DNA from: Streptomyces sp. HSG2
GTDB lineage: Bacteria > Actinomycetota > Actinomycetes > Streptomycetales > Streptomycetaceae
Length of the DNA stretch: 64,000 nucleotides
NCBI RefSeq assembly: GCF_016598575.1
Contig: NZ_CP066801.1
Coordinates: forward strand, 496,001 to 560,000
Direction: 5' to 3'
Program-made: the position numbers and the translations under genes
Shown: piece after piece, positions 42,602-50,614 of the stretch
How positions within the stretch are numbered: position 1 is the stretch's first letter
Layout: each line of letters begins with the position of its first letter
Notes under the pieces: generated by a model
Told to the model about the DNA's origin: nothing
The model's database searches: none
The model's input: the letters and a program-made list of their open reading frames with translations, nothing else

Positions 42602-44389
42602 GTGTCGGACACCGCACAGGCGCCCGGGTTCGCCACCCGCCACCCGGGCCGAGCGGTCGAGACCCGACTGATCGACGGTCGTCCGCAGGTCGTGGCGTGG
42701 GATCTCGCGACGGACCGCCGGCGGGTCCTCACCGACCATCCCGAGGGCGTGGAACTGAGCGAGATCGAACCCGACGGCGAGCATGTGTGGTGGTTCGACT
42801 CCGACGACGCGGGCGAGGGCACATGGCGCCGCCAGCCCTTCACCGGCGGACCGGCCTCCCCGGCGCTGGGGGGCGTACCACCGGGCGCCGCCCACGGCAT
42901 CGCGTTCGATCGCACCGGTTCGCTCGCCGCGGCGGTTCGAGGCGGCGGGGGCGCCTCGCATTGCCATCTGGGCGCGCCCTCGGGCCCGGCTCGACTTCTG
43001 GGCTCGCTCCCCGGATGCGTCACCTTGATCGACATGACACCCGCAGGCGAGTCGCTGGTTCTGGCGGGCGAGCCCGACGGGGCCGACGCCGTCGTGCTGT
43101 GGCCCTGCCGCGGCGGCGATCGTCATACCCTGCGGGGAAGCCCGGGCGCTCGGATCTGGCCGATGGAGTTCCACCCCGACGACGGGGCTCTCCTGCTTCT
43201 GGTGCTGGAGGACGCCCGAGGATACCGCGTGGCCACCTGGCGACCGACGACGGAGCCGCTCCCCCGTGTCGTCCCCGGCCTGTGCTTCCCCTCGGAGATC
43301 TCCGCACGCTGGCACGGGCCGGGCCGAGGCGTCCTGGTTCAGCACGACCGGGCGGGCCGCAGTCGACTCGTCTGGGCCGACCCGGACCACGGCACCCGGT
43401 CGAGCGTGCCGCTGCCCGCCGGCACACTGCACGATCTGTCGTCGGCGCCCGACTCGACCCTGCACGCGGTCTGGAGCCGGGAGGGGACGCCGCCCCGTCC
43501 CCTGGTCCTGGGCCCGGGGTCCGCCCACTGCGAGGCGGAGGATCGATCGGCGAGTCCGGACGCCGCCCGGCGTTCCGAACGGTGGACCGCCGCCCGGACG
43601 GGCGGCCGTGTGCACAGTTTCGTCACCACACCACCGGGCGAGGGACCGTGGCCCACGGTGTTCCTGGTGCACGGGGGGCCCGCCACTCACGACCGGGACT
43701 GCCACGATCCTCGGATCGCCCCGCTGGTCGAAACCGGCCACGCCGTGGTGCGCGCCAACTACCGGGGTTCCACCGGGTACGGGCCGCGGTGGCAGCACGA
43801 CTGGGGCCACCGGGTGGGTCGTGCGCAGATCGAGGACCTCGCGGCCGTGCGGGCCCAGTTGACCGCCGAGGAGGTGGCCCTCCCGGACCGAACCGGCCTG
43901 TGCGGCTTCTCCTGGGGCGGCTACCTGACCCTGCTCGCGCTCGGCGTCCAGCCCGACCTGTGGTCGTGGGGCGTCGCGGCCTACCCGATCGCGGACTACG
44001 TGGCGGCGCACCACGCCACGACCCCCGCGCTGCGGGCGGTGGATCGACGGCTCTTCGGCGGCGACCCGGACGAGGTTCCCGAACGCTATCGGGCCGCCTG
44101 TCCCATGACCTACGTCCACCGGGTGCGGGCGCCCGTCCTGCTCGTCTCCTCCCCTGCCGACTCCCGTTGCCCGCCCGGCCAGGTGGACCGGTACGCGGAG
44201 GAACTCAGGCGCCTGGGACTCCCGCACGAGACGCTCCGCGTGGGCGGCGGGCACCGAAGTCGCCGGAGCGGCGACCACGCGAGGGTGCTCGCCGAGGTCC
44301 TCCGGTTCGTCGGGGCCCGCGGCGCCCCACCCCCATCCGTCCGGCCGCCGTCCGGGGCCGGATCACCCCGACTCCGGGAAAGGAGGTGA
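42602..44389 (+). CDS. S9 family prolyl oligopeptidase-like serine peptidase
   Basis: 595 aa: an N-terminal beta-propeller (about 20-360) and a C-terminal alpha/beta-hydrolase domain. The catalytic triad is Ser437 in GFSWGG, Asp520 in SSPADSRCPP and His551 in GGGHRSR; VHGGPATHD is the oxyanion block. S9 peptidases cut small peptides, often after Pro. GTG 42602 has GAGAGGA upstream. Its stop codon overlaps the Shine-Dalgarno sequence of the 49-codon peptide gene, so the two are one transcript. In this context it probably removes a leader or degrades peptide; that is inference. Confidence 0.9.
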   Translation: MSDTAQAPGFATRHPGRAVETRLIDGRPQVVAWDLATDRRRVLTDHPEGVELSEIEPDGEHVWWFDSDDAGEGTWRRQPFTGGPASPALGGVPPGAAHGIAFDRTGSLAAAVRGGGGASHCHLGAPSGPARLLGSLPGCVTLIDMTPAGESLVLAGEPDGADAVVLWPCRGGDRHTLRGSPGARIWPMEFHPDDGALLLLVLEDARGYRVATWRPTTEPLPRVVPGLCFPSEISARWHGPGRGVLVQHDRAGRSRLVWADPDHGTRSSVPLPAGTLHDLSSAPDSTLHAVWSREGTPPRPLVLGPGSAHCEAEDRSASPDAARRSERWTAARTGGRVHSFVTTPPGEGPWPTVFLVHGGPATHDRDCHDPRIAPLVETGHAVVRANYRGSTGYGPRWQHDWGHRVGRAQIEDLAAVRAQLTAEEVALPDRTGLCGFSWGGYLTLLALGVQPDLWSWGVAAYPIADYVAAHHATTPALRAVDRRLFGGDPDEVPERYRAACPMTYVHRVRAPVLLVSSPADSRCPPGQVDRYAEELRRLGLPHETLRVGGGHRSRRSGDHARVLAEVLRFVGARGAPPPSVRPPSGAGSPRLRERR

Positions 44390-44395
44390 GGAACG

Positions 44396-44545
44396 ATGAA
44401 GCGACGCAGTGTGCGCAACGACCCGATCAGCGCCCCTGAGCGCGACCGCGGCGCGGTGGTGGTGATGGCGTCCACGATCGACATCACGAAGGCCGAGCCC
44501 GTCAGGCCGCAGCAGGCCGGACCGCGAGCCGCCGGGGAGAAGTGA
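44396..44545 (+). CDS. 49-aa peptide, candidate RiPP precursor
   Basis: Too short for an ordinary gene call. M-K-R-R start, then a basic/acidic stretch to DRGA (residues 17-20), then VVVMASTIDIT (21-31) and KAEPVRPQQAGPRAAGEK. It has no Cys, Trp, Tyr, Phe or His. The Shine-Dalgarno AAAGGAGGTGA (44379-44389) complements the 16S 3' end over 11 nt, the strongest in the window, with a 6-nt gap to ATG. It sits between a peptidase and a RiPP methyltransferase gene, followed by a hairpin. Valine and Thr/Ile clusters suit C-methylation. The core borders are guesswork. Confidence 0.75.
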   Translation: MKRRSVRNDPISAPERDRGAVVVMASTIDITKAEPVRPQQAGPRAAGEK

Positions 44546-44550
44546 GCACC

Positions 44551-44582
44551 GCTGCTCCGGGGCGCGCCCGCCCCGGAGCAGC
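44551..44582 (+). terminator. Hairpin (partial terminator/attenuator) between precursor and methyltransferase genes
   Basis: GCTGCTCCGGGGC (44551-44563) pairs perfectly with GCCCCGGAGCAGC (44570-44582) around GCGCCC. It begins 5 nt after the peptide stop and has no T run, so it may reduce but not abolish transcription into the enzyme genes or stabilise the upstream mRNA end. Confidence 0.65.
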
Positions 44583-44636
44583 CCGGGACGATCACCCGCG
44601 ATCCGGCCCCCGCCGCCACGACGAAAGCGATCACTC

Positions 44637-46571
44637 ATGCGTGTCATCCTGGTGCACATGCCGTGGGGAGCACTCGACGTCCCCTCGTTGGCTCTGGGCA
44701 TCCTGCACACCGTCGCCGCCGAACACGGCCACGACGTCGATGTCCGCTACGCGAACCTGGAGTTCGCGGAGTGGACGGCGGAGCGCGCCGGTTTCGACCT
44801 CGACGCCTACACCTATTTCTCCGAGAAGTCGTACTTCCAGGGCGTCGGTGACTGGGCGTTCGCCGGAGCCCTGTACGGGGACGATCCGTCGGACGACGGC
44901 AAGGGCCCCGATCCCGTCGGGTTCGCCGACTACTTCCGCTTCCTGGCCGCGAACGGCGCCCGGGAGCGCGAACGGGGGCTGGCCAGGGCGGCGCGCGCCC
45001 TGGCCCCGGGGTTCGTCCGCCACCTGGTGGACGAGTTGAGCGAGGATCCACCGGATCTGGTGGGCTTCACCACCACCTTCCAACAGAACACCGCGAGCCT
45101 CGCCGCGGCGCGTCTGTTGAAGGAGGCCTGCCCCCGCATCCGGATCGTCTTCGGCGGGGCCAACTGCGACGGGCCTCAGGGCGCGGCCCTGCATCGCAAT
45201 TTCCCCTTCCTCGACTTCGTGGTGCGTGGCGAGGGGGAGCGGGCCTTCCCGGCCGTCCTCGGGGCCTTGGGCGACCCTCCGGCCGCCGGCCATGGTGCGC
45301 CGGACCTGTCCGATGTCCCCGGCCTGTGTTGGCGGGAGTCCTCCGGCGCCTCGGCCGTGAACGCCATCGCCGCGAGGCCGCTTCCGCCCGCGGCGATCCG
45401 CTCCCCGGACTACGACGCGTTCTACGAGACGTTCGACGCGTCGGCCGTGGCCGACTGGGTGGAACCCAAGTTGGTGGTCGAGGGTTCCCGAGGTTGTTGG
45501 TGGGGGGAGAAGCACCACTGTGCCTTCTGCGGGCTGAACGGCACGTCCATGGCGTTCCGCAGCAAGGAACCGGAGGTCTTCCTCGCCGAGGTCCTCCGCC
45601 TCAGCGAGCGGCACCGGATACTGGACGTGCAGGTCGTGGACAACATCCTGGACATGCGCTACTTCGACACCGTGTTGCGGACGCTCGCGGGTCTCCCCGT
45701 AGACCTGCGGCTGCACTTCGAGGTCAAGGCCAACCTTCGCCGGGAACACTTCCGACTGCTCGCCGAGTCGGGGGCGGTCCAGGTACAACCCGGTATCGAG
45801 AGCCTGAGCACCAGGGTGCTGCGCCTGATGGACAAGGGTGTGACGGGCTGCCAGAACGTGCGCGCGCTGCGGGACGCCCAGAGTGCCGGAGTGACCGTCG
45901 CGTGGAACCACCTGTACGGGTTCCCGGGCGAGACGGCGGAGGATTACGAGCCGGTGATCCGTCAGCTGCCCCTGCTGCACCACCTGGAGCCGCCCACCAG
46001 CGCCGGACGGATCGTCGTGGAGCGGTTCAGTCCGTACCACGACCGCCCTGAGCTGGGCTTCGACATCACCCGACCCGCCTTCCAGTACGGCGAGACCTAT
46101 CGGTTGCCGCCGGGCGAACTCGCGGATCTCGCCTATGTCTTCACGGCCGCTCCTCGCGGCATCGGGCCGGACCCGGCCGACGCCCTGGGCAAGGCGGTGG
46201 AGCGGTGGCGCGAGGAGTATCCGACGAGCCGTCTCACCTTCCACGACACGGGCGACCGGATTCTGCTGGTGAACACCAGGAAGGACTACCGCTGGGACGC
46301 CGTCGAGATCTCGGACCCGGTGGAGTCGGCGCTGTTCCGGCTGCTGCACCGCCCTCGTTCCGCCGCCGCCCTGGCCCGTGAGGTCCCCGGCGGATCGCGA
46401 ACGGTCGCGCCCGTGATCGATCGCTGGACGGACCAGGGGCTGCTCTTCCACGACGACGGCAGTTGGGTCCAGGTCGCGGTCGAGTCCGACAACCAGATGC
46501 TGATGCGGGTGGAGCACCGGCACGACTTCGCCCGGCAAGGGGAGGCGCACCATGCCCTCGTCTCGGGCTGA
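44637..46571 (+). CDS. RiPP maturation radical SAM C-methyltransferase (B12-binding type)
   Basis: 644 aa. Residues 1-200 form a cobalamin-binding-like domain (VILVHMPWGALDVPSLALGIL, DLVGFTTTFQQNTASLAAARLL, FDFVVRGEGE-like FLDFVVRGEGERAFPAVL). Residues 275-500 are a radical SAM barrel whose cluster cysteines are Cys287, Cys295 and Cys298 in GCWWGEKHHCAFCG, spacing CX7CX2C as in the RiPP maturation protein 1 family (TIGR03975), not the standard CX3CX2C. IESLSTRVLRLMDKG and YGFPGETAEDY are other radical SAM marks. It should methylate unactivated carbons of a peptide. ATG 44637 has a weak ribosome site. Overlaps the next gene by 20 nt. Confidence 0.88.
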   Translation: MRVILVHMPWGALDVPSLALGILHTVAAEHGHDVDVRYANLEFAEWTAERAGFDLDAYTYFSEKSYFQGVGDWAFAGALYGDDPSDDGKGPDPVGFADYFRFLAANGARERERGLARAARALAPGFVRHLVDELSEDPPDLVGFTTTFQQNTASLAAARLLKEACPRIRIVFGGANCDGPQGAALHRNFPFLDFVVRGEGERAFPAVLGALGDPPAAGHGAPDLSDVPGLCWRESSGASAVNAIAARPLPPAAIRSPDYDAFYETFDASAVADWVEPKLVVEGSRGCWWGEKHHCAFCGLNGTSMAFRSKEPEVFLAEVLRLSERHRILDVQVVDNILDMRYFDTVLRTLAGLPVDLRLHFEVKANLRREHFRLLAESGAVQVQPGIESLSTRVLRLMDKGVTGCQNVRALRDAQSAGVTVAWNHLYGFPGETAEDYEPVIRQLPLLHHLEPPTSAGRIVVERFSPYHDRPELGFDITRPAFQYGETYRLPPGELADLAYVFTAAPRGIGPDPADALGKAVERWREEYPTSRLTFHDTGDRILLVNTRKDYRWDAVEISDPVESALFRLLHRPRSAAALAREVPGGSRTVAPVIDRWTDQGLLFHDDGSWVQVAVESDNQMLMRVEHRHDFARQGEAHHALVSG

Positions 46572-47214
46572 GGTCGTGCCGGAGGGGATCGTCGTGACCG
46601 TCGAGACGTGGCTCGACCACGATCCCTCCGCGTGGCGCCTGCCGGGGACACGATTGGGCACGGCGTGCCTCGGACATCCGGCGGACGCCGCTGTGACACG
46701 CCTGCACGCGGCGGGCGTGAGGTGTGTACGGCTGGTGGAGCCCGTCCGGCTCTGCGTGGACGCGCCCGTGGTGTCGGCCCTCGCGTTGCTGTCCGTCAAG
46801 GAGGCCACCGCGCGGGGGATGGTGGTCCTGTGGGAGGCGGTCTGCGACGACGGCTGCGTCGAGCGTCGGCTCTACCACCACCTGTATCCGCCGCGGCACG
46901 TGCACGGTTCGCCGGCGGAGGCCGCCGACGGCTGGCGGGCCGACTATCACCCGGCCCGATGTCTCTGGCGACGCGGCCCCGGGTTCGTCGAGGTCCGGGA
47001 CCGGCGCCGGGGCTCGCTGGAGCTCCTCACCGTGGACGAGGCGGACCACCTCGCCCAGGTGCGGGCGTTGAGCGAGGGGGTCGACGCCCGGAGGCTGACC
47101 GAACCGGTGCGGGGGGACTTCGCCGAGGCGGACCTCTTCGCCGAGCACGACGGTCTCGCGTGGTGGCTGCCCGCGCCGGTGCGGCGGTGGCCCTTCCCCG
47201 CCCTCGTCGTCTGA
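46552..47214 (+). CDS. DUF5825 family protein
   Basis: 220 aa soluble protein, no catalytic motif known to me; RRLYHHLYPPRHVHG and CLWRRGPGFVEVRDRRRGSLELLTVDE stand out. I assign DUF5825 by its look and its position, since this family typically follows RiPP radical SAM C-methyltransferase genes. The ATG at 46552 lies 20 nt inside the methyltransferase gene with GGGGAGG upstream, so translation is coupled. It may be a peptide-binding partner of the methyltransferase. Confidence 0.72.
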   Translation: MPSSRAEVVPEGIVVTVETWLDHDPSAWRLPGTRLGTACLGHPADAAVTRLHAAGVRCVRLVEPVRLCVDAPVVSALALLSVKEATARGMVVLWEAVCDDGCVERRLYHHLYPPRHVHGSPAEAADGWRADYHPARCLWRRGPGFVEVRDRRRGSLELLTVDEADHLAQVRALSEGVDARRLTEPVRGDFAEADLFAEHDGLAWWLPAPVRRWPFPALVV

Positions 47215-47354
47215 TGCCGTGTCGGGACCGGCCGAGCCCGGTTGGTCGCGTGGTCGCGACACGCCCGCCCGGGCCTCGCCCCACTCGCCACGGCCCCCGG
47301 CGTCGTCTTCGGCGCCACCGACACTCACGCCCCGTCCGATCGGGAGGAAGCACG

Positions 47355-47516
47355 TTGAGATCACGCGCCGACACCTCGCACGGATCCGGCGAAGCCGGTG
47401 GCCGGGCCGTTGGGGGCCCCTTTCGCACCGCCTCCCCCACGCGGCGTCGGTACCCGGCGACGAGCCGGCCGCCCGCTCGCTCCGACGTCGGACACCGCGT
47501 CGGGGTCCCGCGGTGA
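47355..47516 (+). CDS. 53-aa ORF coupled to the P450 gene, possible second peptide substrate or leader
   Basis: TTG 47355 has GGGAGG (47342-47347) at ideal spacing, whereas the P450 start at 47513 has no ribosome site of its own. The ORF ends in TGA that overlaps the P450 GTG as GTGA. The product is basic and Pro/Ser/Gly-rich with a single Tyr in RRRYPATS near residue 33. It may be a genuine small peptide, or only a coupling device. Too short to judge by codon use. Confidence 0.45.
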   Translation: MRSRADTSHGSGEAGGRAVGGPFRTASPTRRRYPATSRPPARSDVGHRVGVPR

Positions 47517-48706
47517 ACGCGGCCGAGCGCCCCGACGCGGACACGGCGGCGTTCCTTCGCGACCCCCACCCCGTCCTCGCCAGGATCCGGTCCGCCTCCG
47601 CCGTCGCCACCCTGGCCTACTCGGGTGTTCCGGTGTGGATGCTGACCCGGTACGCCGACGTGTCCGCCGCCCTGAGGGATCCCCGGTTGGGGCAGGACGT
47701 CCGGCGCACCCAGCGGATCGCGGACCGTCGATCTCCTGGGGTCGGACTCGGGGCCGACGTGGTGCACATGCTGAACAGCGACCCTCCCGACCACACGAGG
47801 TTGCGCCGGCTCGTCCAAGGGCTCTTCACGCGTCGGCGGGTCGAGTCGATGCGCCCCATGGTGGCGAGGATCGCGGGCGACCTCCTGGACGCGGTGGGCG
47901 ACCGGGAGCGGTTCGACGTCGTGAGGGATTTCGCCTTCCCGCTGCCCATGCTGATCATCTGTGAGTTGATCGGGTTTCCGCCGGAGGATATGCGCTCCTA
48001 TCGGGCCTGGTCCACGTCGATCCTCACCCGCGGCGGCGAGATGCCCTTCGAGGAGGCGGTCTCCCGGATGAACGCCCACGTGCGCGACCTGATGGTCACC
48101 CGCCGCGCGGCGCCCCGGGAGGACATCCTGACCGAGCTGGTACGCGCCCACGACGACGGCGAGCTGACCGAGCGGGAAGTGTTCTCGATGGTCTTCCTGC
48201 TGCTGATCGGCGGACACGAGACCACCGTGAACCTGCTCGGTACGGCCGTGCTCTCCCTGCTGCGCCATCCGGATCAGGCGGCCTGGCTCCGTGCCCGTCC
48301 CGGGGCCATGGCGATGGCCGTCGACGAGTTCCTGCGGTTCGAGTCTCCGGTCGGCATGGCCACACTGCGGTACACCAGGGAGCCCATGGTGGTGGACGGC
48401 GTGGAGATCCCGGCCGAGGAGATGGTGCTCCTCTCCCTGGGCGCCGCGAACCGGGACCCCGACCGCTTCCCCGATCCGGACCGGCTGATCCTGGACCGGA
48501 ACGACCCGGGCCACCTGGCCTTCGGCCAGGGGCCGCATCGCTGCCTGGGGGTCTTCCTGGGGCGCCTGGAGAGCGAGGTGGCCCTCGCGGCGCTGCTCGA
48601 CCGCTTCGTCGGCATCGAACTCGACGTCGACGAGGCCGACCTGAGGTGGCGCGACACGATCATGTTGCGCGGTCTGGAGTCGCTGCCGGTCTCGGTGCGT
48701 CGTTGA
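47513..48706 (+). CDS. Cytochrome P450
   Basis: 397 aa, a normal bacterial P450 length. I-helix LLLIGGHETTVN (about 231-242) with the acid-Thr pair, ExxR as EFLR near 271, and heme loop FGQGPHRCLG with Cys344. GTG 47513 begins just before the family N-terminus; translation is probably coupled to the 53-codon ORF that ends at its start. Last gene of the run. Likely hydroxylates or cross-links the modified peptide; the candidate peptide at 44396 has no aromatic residue, so an aliphatic hydroxylation is more likely. Confidence 0.92.
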   Translation: MNAAERPDADTAAFLRDPHPVLARIRSASAVATLAYSGVPVWMLTRYADVSAALRDPRLGQDVRRTQRIADRRSPGVGLGADVVHMLNSDPPDHTRLRRLVQGLFTRRRVESMRPMVARIAGDLLDAVGDRERFDVVRDFAFPLPMLIICELIGFPPEDMRSYRAWSTSILTRGGEMPFEEAVSRMNAHVRDLMVTRRAAPREDILTELVRAHDDGELTEREVFSMVFLLLIGGHETTVNLLGTAVLSLLRHPDQAAWLRARPGAMAMAVDEFLRFESPVGMATLRYTREPMVVDGVEIPAEEMVLLSLGAANRDPDRFPDPDRLILDRNDPGHLAFGQGPHRCLGVFLGRLESEVALAALLDRFVGIELDVDEADLRWRDTIMLRGLESLPVSVRR

Positions 48707-48796
48707 CGCGCCCGGCCGGGGGCGTCGTCGGGTGGCGGGGTCCGGGAGTCGCCACGACGGCGGCGCGGCGTCCCCCGAACGGCGGGGTCCGCGGAC

Positions 48797-48802
48797 CATA
48801 GT
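48797..48802 (+). promoter_or_regulatory. -10-like box (CATAGT) upstream of the BCCT gene
   Basis: CATAGT ends 8 nt before the GTG at 48811, a possible leaderless start with one mismatch to TAnnnT. Confidence 0.35.
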
Positions 48803-48810
48803 GGGGCCGC

Positions 48811-50505
48811 GTGAGCAGGAGACGCGATCACCCGACCCCTACGCCGATTCCCCATCAGCGGCCGGTCCGTGCGGCGCCCGACCGCGCGCTCATCGCCGTG
48901 GGCATGACGGCAGTGGTGGCGGTGGTGTCGTGGGCCTGGCTCGGCCGGGAGTCCTTCGACAGCGCCACATCGGATGCCCTGGGATGGGTGTTGACGGACC
49001 TGGGCTGGCTGTTCGTCGTTGCCGCCGACCTCTTTCTGGTCCTGTGTCTGGTGTTCGCCTTCGGCAGGTTCGGCCGCATTCGGCTGGGGGCCGACGACTC
49101 CGCGCCGGAGTTCGGCAACCTCGCCTGGATCGCCATGATGTTCAGCGCCGGCATGGGGATCGGGCTCATGTTCTACGGCGTCGGCGAACCGCTGACGCAC
49201 TTCCTGACGCCGTCCCCGGACAGCGGGGCCCCACCGGAGTCCGACGCGGCGGCGCAGGTCGCTCTGGAGTACTCGTTCTTCCACTGGACCCTCACCCCTT
49301 GGGCCATCTACGGGATCACCGGACTGGCCCTGGCGTACGCGGGGTTCCGCAAAGGCCGCAGCAACCGGCTCAGTTCGGCCTTCGTGCCGCTGATCGGCGC
49401 CCGTGCCGCCGCGTCGTGGCCCGGGCGGTCGATCGACCTGTTGGCCGTTTTCGCGACGGTGTTCGGCACGGCGACCAGCCTGGGGCTGGGAGCGCTCCAG
49501 GTCTCCGAGGGACTCGACATCACGGCCGGTGTGGACGCCGGCCGCACCACACAACTGGTCGTCATCGGCGCGCTCTCCGCCGCCTTCGTCGCCTCCGCGT
49601 TCTCGGGACTGCATCGGGGCATCAAGTGGCTCTCCACTCTGAACGTGGTGCTGGTCGCGGTGCTGGCGGCGTTCGTCCTCGTGGCGGGCCCGACCGTCCA
49701 CGTCCTGGACACGATCCCGGCGTCCGCGGGCGGATACGTGGCGAACCTGGTGCCGATGGCCACCCGCACCGCAGCCTTCTCCGACCAGGCGTGGCTGGGC
49801 AGCTGGACCATCTTCTACTGGGCCTGGTGGCTCTCGTGGGCGCCGTTCGTCGGGACGTTCATCGCCCGCATCTCGCACGGGCGCAAGGTGCGGGAGTTCC
49901 TGGTGGGGGTACTGCTGGTGCCCAGCGGGGCGACGGTCGTCTGGTTCTGCGTGATGGGCGGTTCGGCTCTGCGGCTGGAGGCGACCGGGGAGGCGGATCT
50001 GGCGGGGGCGGTGGCCAGAAGTCCGGAGGCGTCGCTGTTCGCGATGTTGGAGGCGCTGCCCATCGGCTCGATCACCTCGTTCGTGGCCATGGGGCTGGTC
50101 ATGACGTACTTCGTCACCAGCGCCGACTCGGCCTCCCTGGTGATGGGTTCGCTGACGAGCCGCGGGGCCTTGCACCCGCCGACACCGCTCGTCGTGGCGT
50201 GGGGGGTGCTGATGGCGTCCGTGGCGGCGGTACTGCTGGTGGCGGGCGGGCTGGAGGCGCTCCAGACGGCGACGATCCTGGTGGCCCTGCCGTTCGTGGT
50301 CGTCATGGTGCTGTTGTGCTGGTCCATGGTGCGCGAGATGCGCGAGGACCCGGGCGCGGGCGTCGCCCCCCATCCCGCCCTGCACGGGCTCACCGACGTG
50401 GTCCGGACGATGGTCGGCGACATCGTCGCGGAGCCGGCCTCGCCGCGCCACCGGCGGCTGCGCCGAGCGGCGCGGGCCCGCCGCTCGGCGCGTGAGGAGC
50501 CCTGA
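48811..50505 (+). CDS. BCCT family betaine/carnitine/choline transporter
   Basis: 564 aa with about 12 membrane helices. The family signature is WLGSWTIFYWAWWLSWAPFVGTFIARISHGRKVREFLVG, which carries the aromatic substrate-box residues. MMFSAGMGIGLMFYGVGEPLTHF includes the glycine stretch of helix 3. The C-terminal 60 residues are cytosolic and Arg-rich, often the osmosensor in this family. GTG 48811. Probably imports compatible solutes with Na+ or H+. Confidence 0.93.
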   Translation: MSRRRDHPTPTPIPHQRPVRAAPDRALIAVGMTAVVAVVSWAWLGRESFDSATSDALGWVLTDLGWLFVVAADLFLVLCLVFAFGRFGRIRLGADDSAPEFGNLAWIAMMFSAGMGIGLMFYGVGEPLTHFLTPSPDSGAPPESDAAAQVALEYSFFHWTLTPWAIYGITGLALAYAGFRKGRSNRLSSAFVPLIGARAAASWPGRSIDLLAVFATVFGTATSLGLGALQVSEGLDITAGVDAGRTTQLVVIGALSAAFVASAFSGLHRGIKWLSTLNVVLVAVLAAFVLVAGPTVHVLDTIPASAGGYVANLVPMATRTAAFSDQAWLGSWTIFYWAWWLSWAPFVGTFIARISHGRKVREFLVGVLLVPSGATVVWFCVMGGSALRLEATGEADLAGAVARSPEASLFAMLEALPIGSITSFVAMGLVMTYFVTSADSASLVMGSLTSRGALHPPTPLVVAWGVLMASVAAVLLVAGGLEALQTATILVALPFVVVMVLLCWSMVREMREDPGAGVAPHPALHGLTDVVRTMVGDIVAEPASPRHRRLRRAARARRSAREEP

Positions 50506-50614
50506 CGGGGCGGGGCGGGCGGGGAGCCCATCCGGCGCGATGACGCCCCCGGGCCGACGGCCTGGGTGATGATGAGAGCGCCGTACGTGCCCCCCGCCCC
50601 TCGGAGGAGTTCTC

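Noticed and set aside
42354..42671. 105-codon frame starting 9 nt after the strong -10 box
   Set aside because: Arg-rich, reads out of phase into the S9 gene and has no conserved-looking segment; most likely leader RNA.
47219..47512. 98-codon N-terminal extension of the P450
   Set aside because: Low-complexity, no ribosome site and not P450-like; the fold begins at 47513.
47355..47516. Claim that this ORF is surely a biarylitide-like precursor
   Set aside because: It lacks the short Tyr-rich pattern of that class; only coupling to the P450 can be supported.
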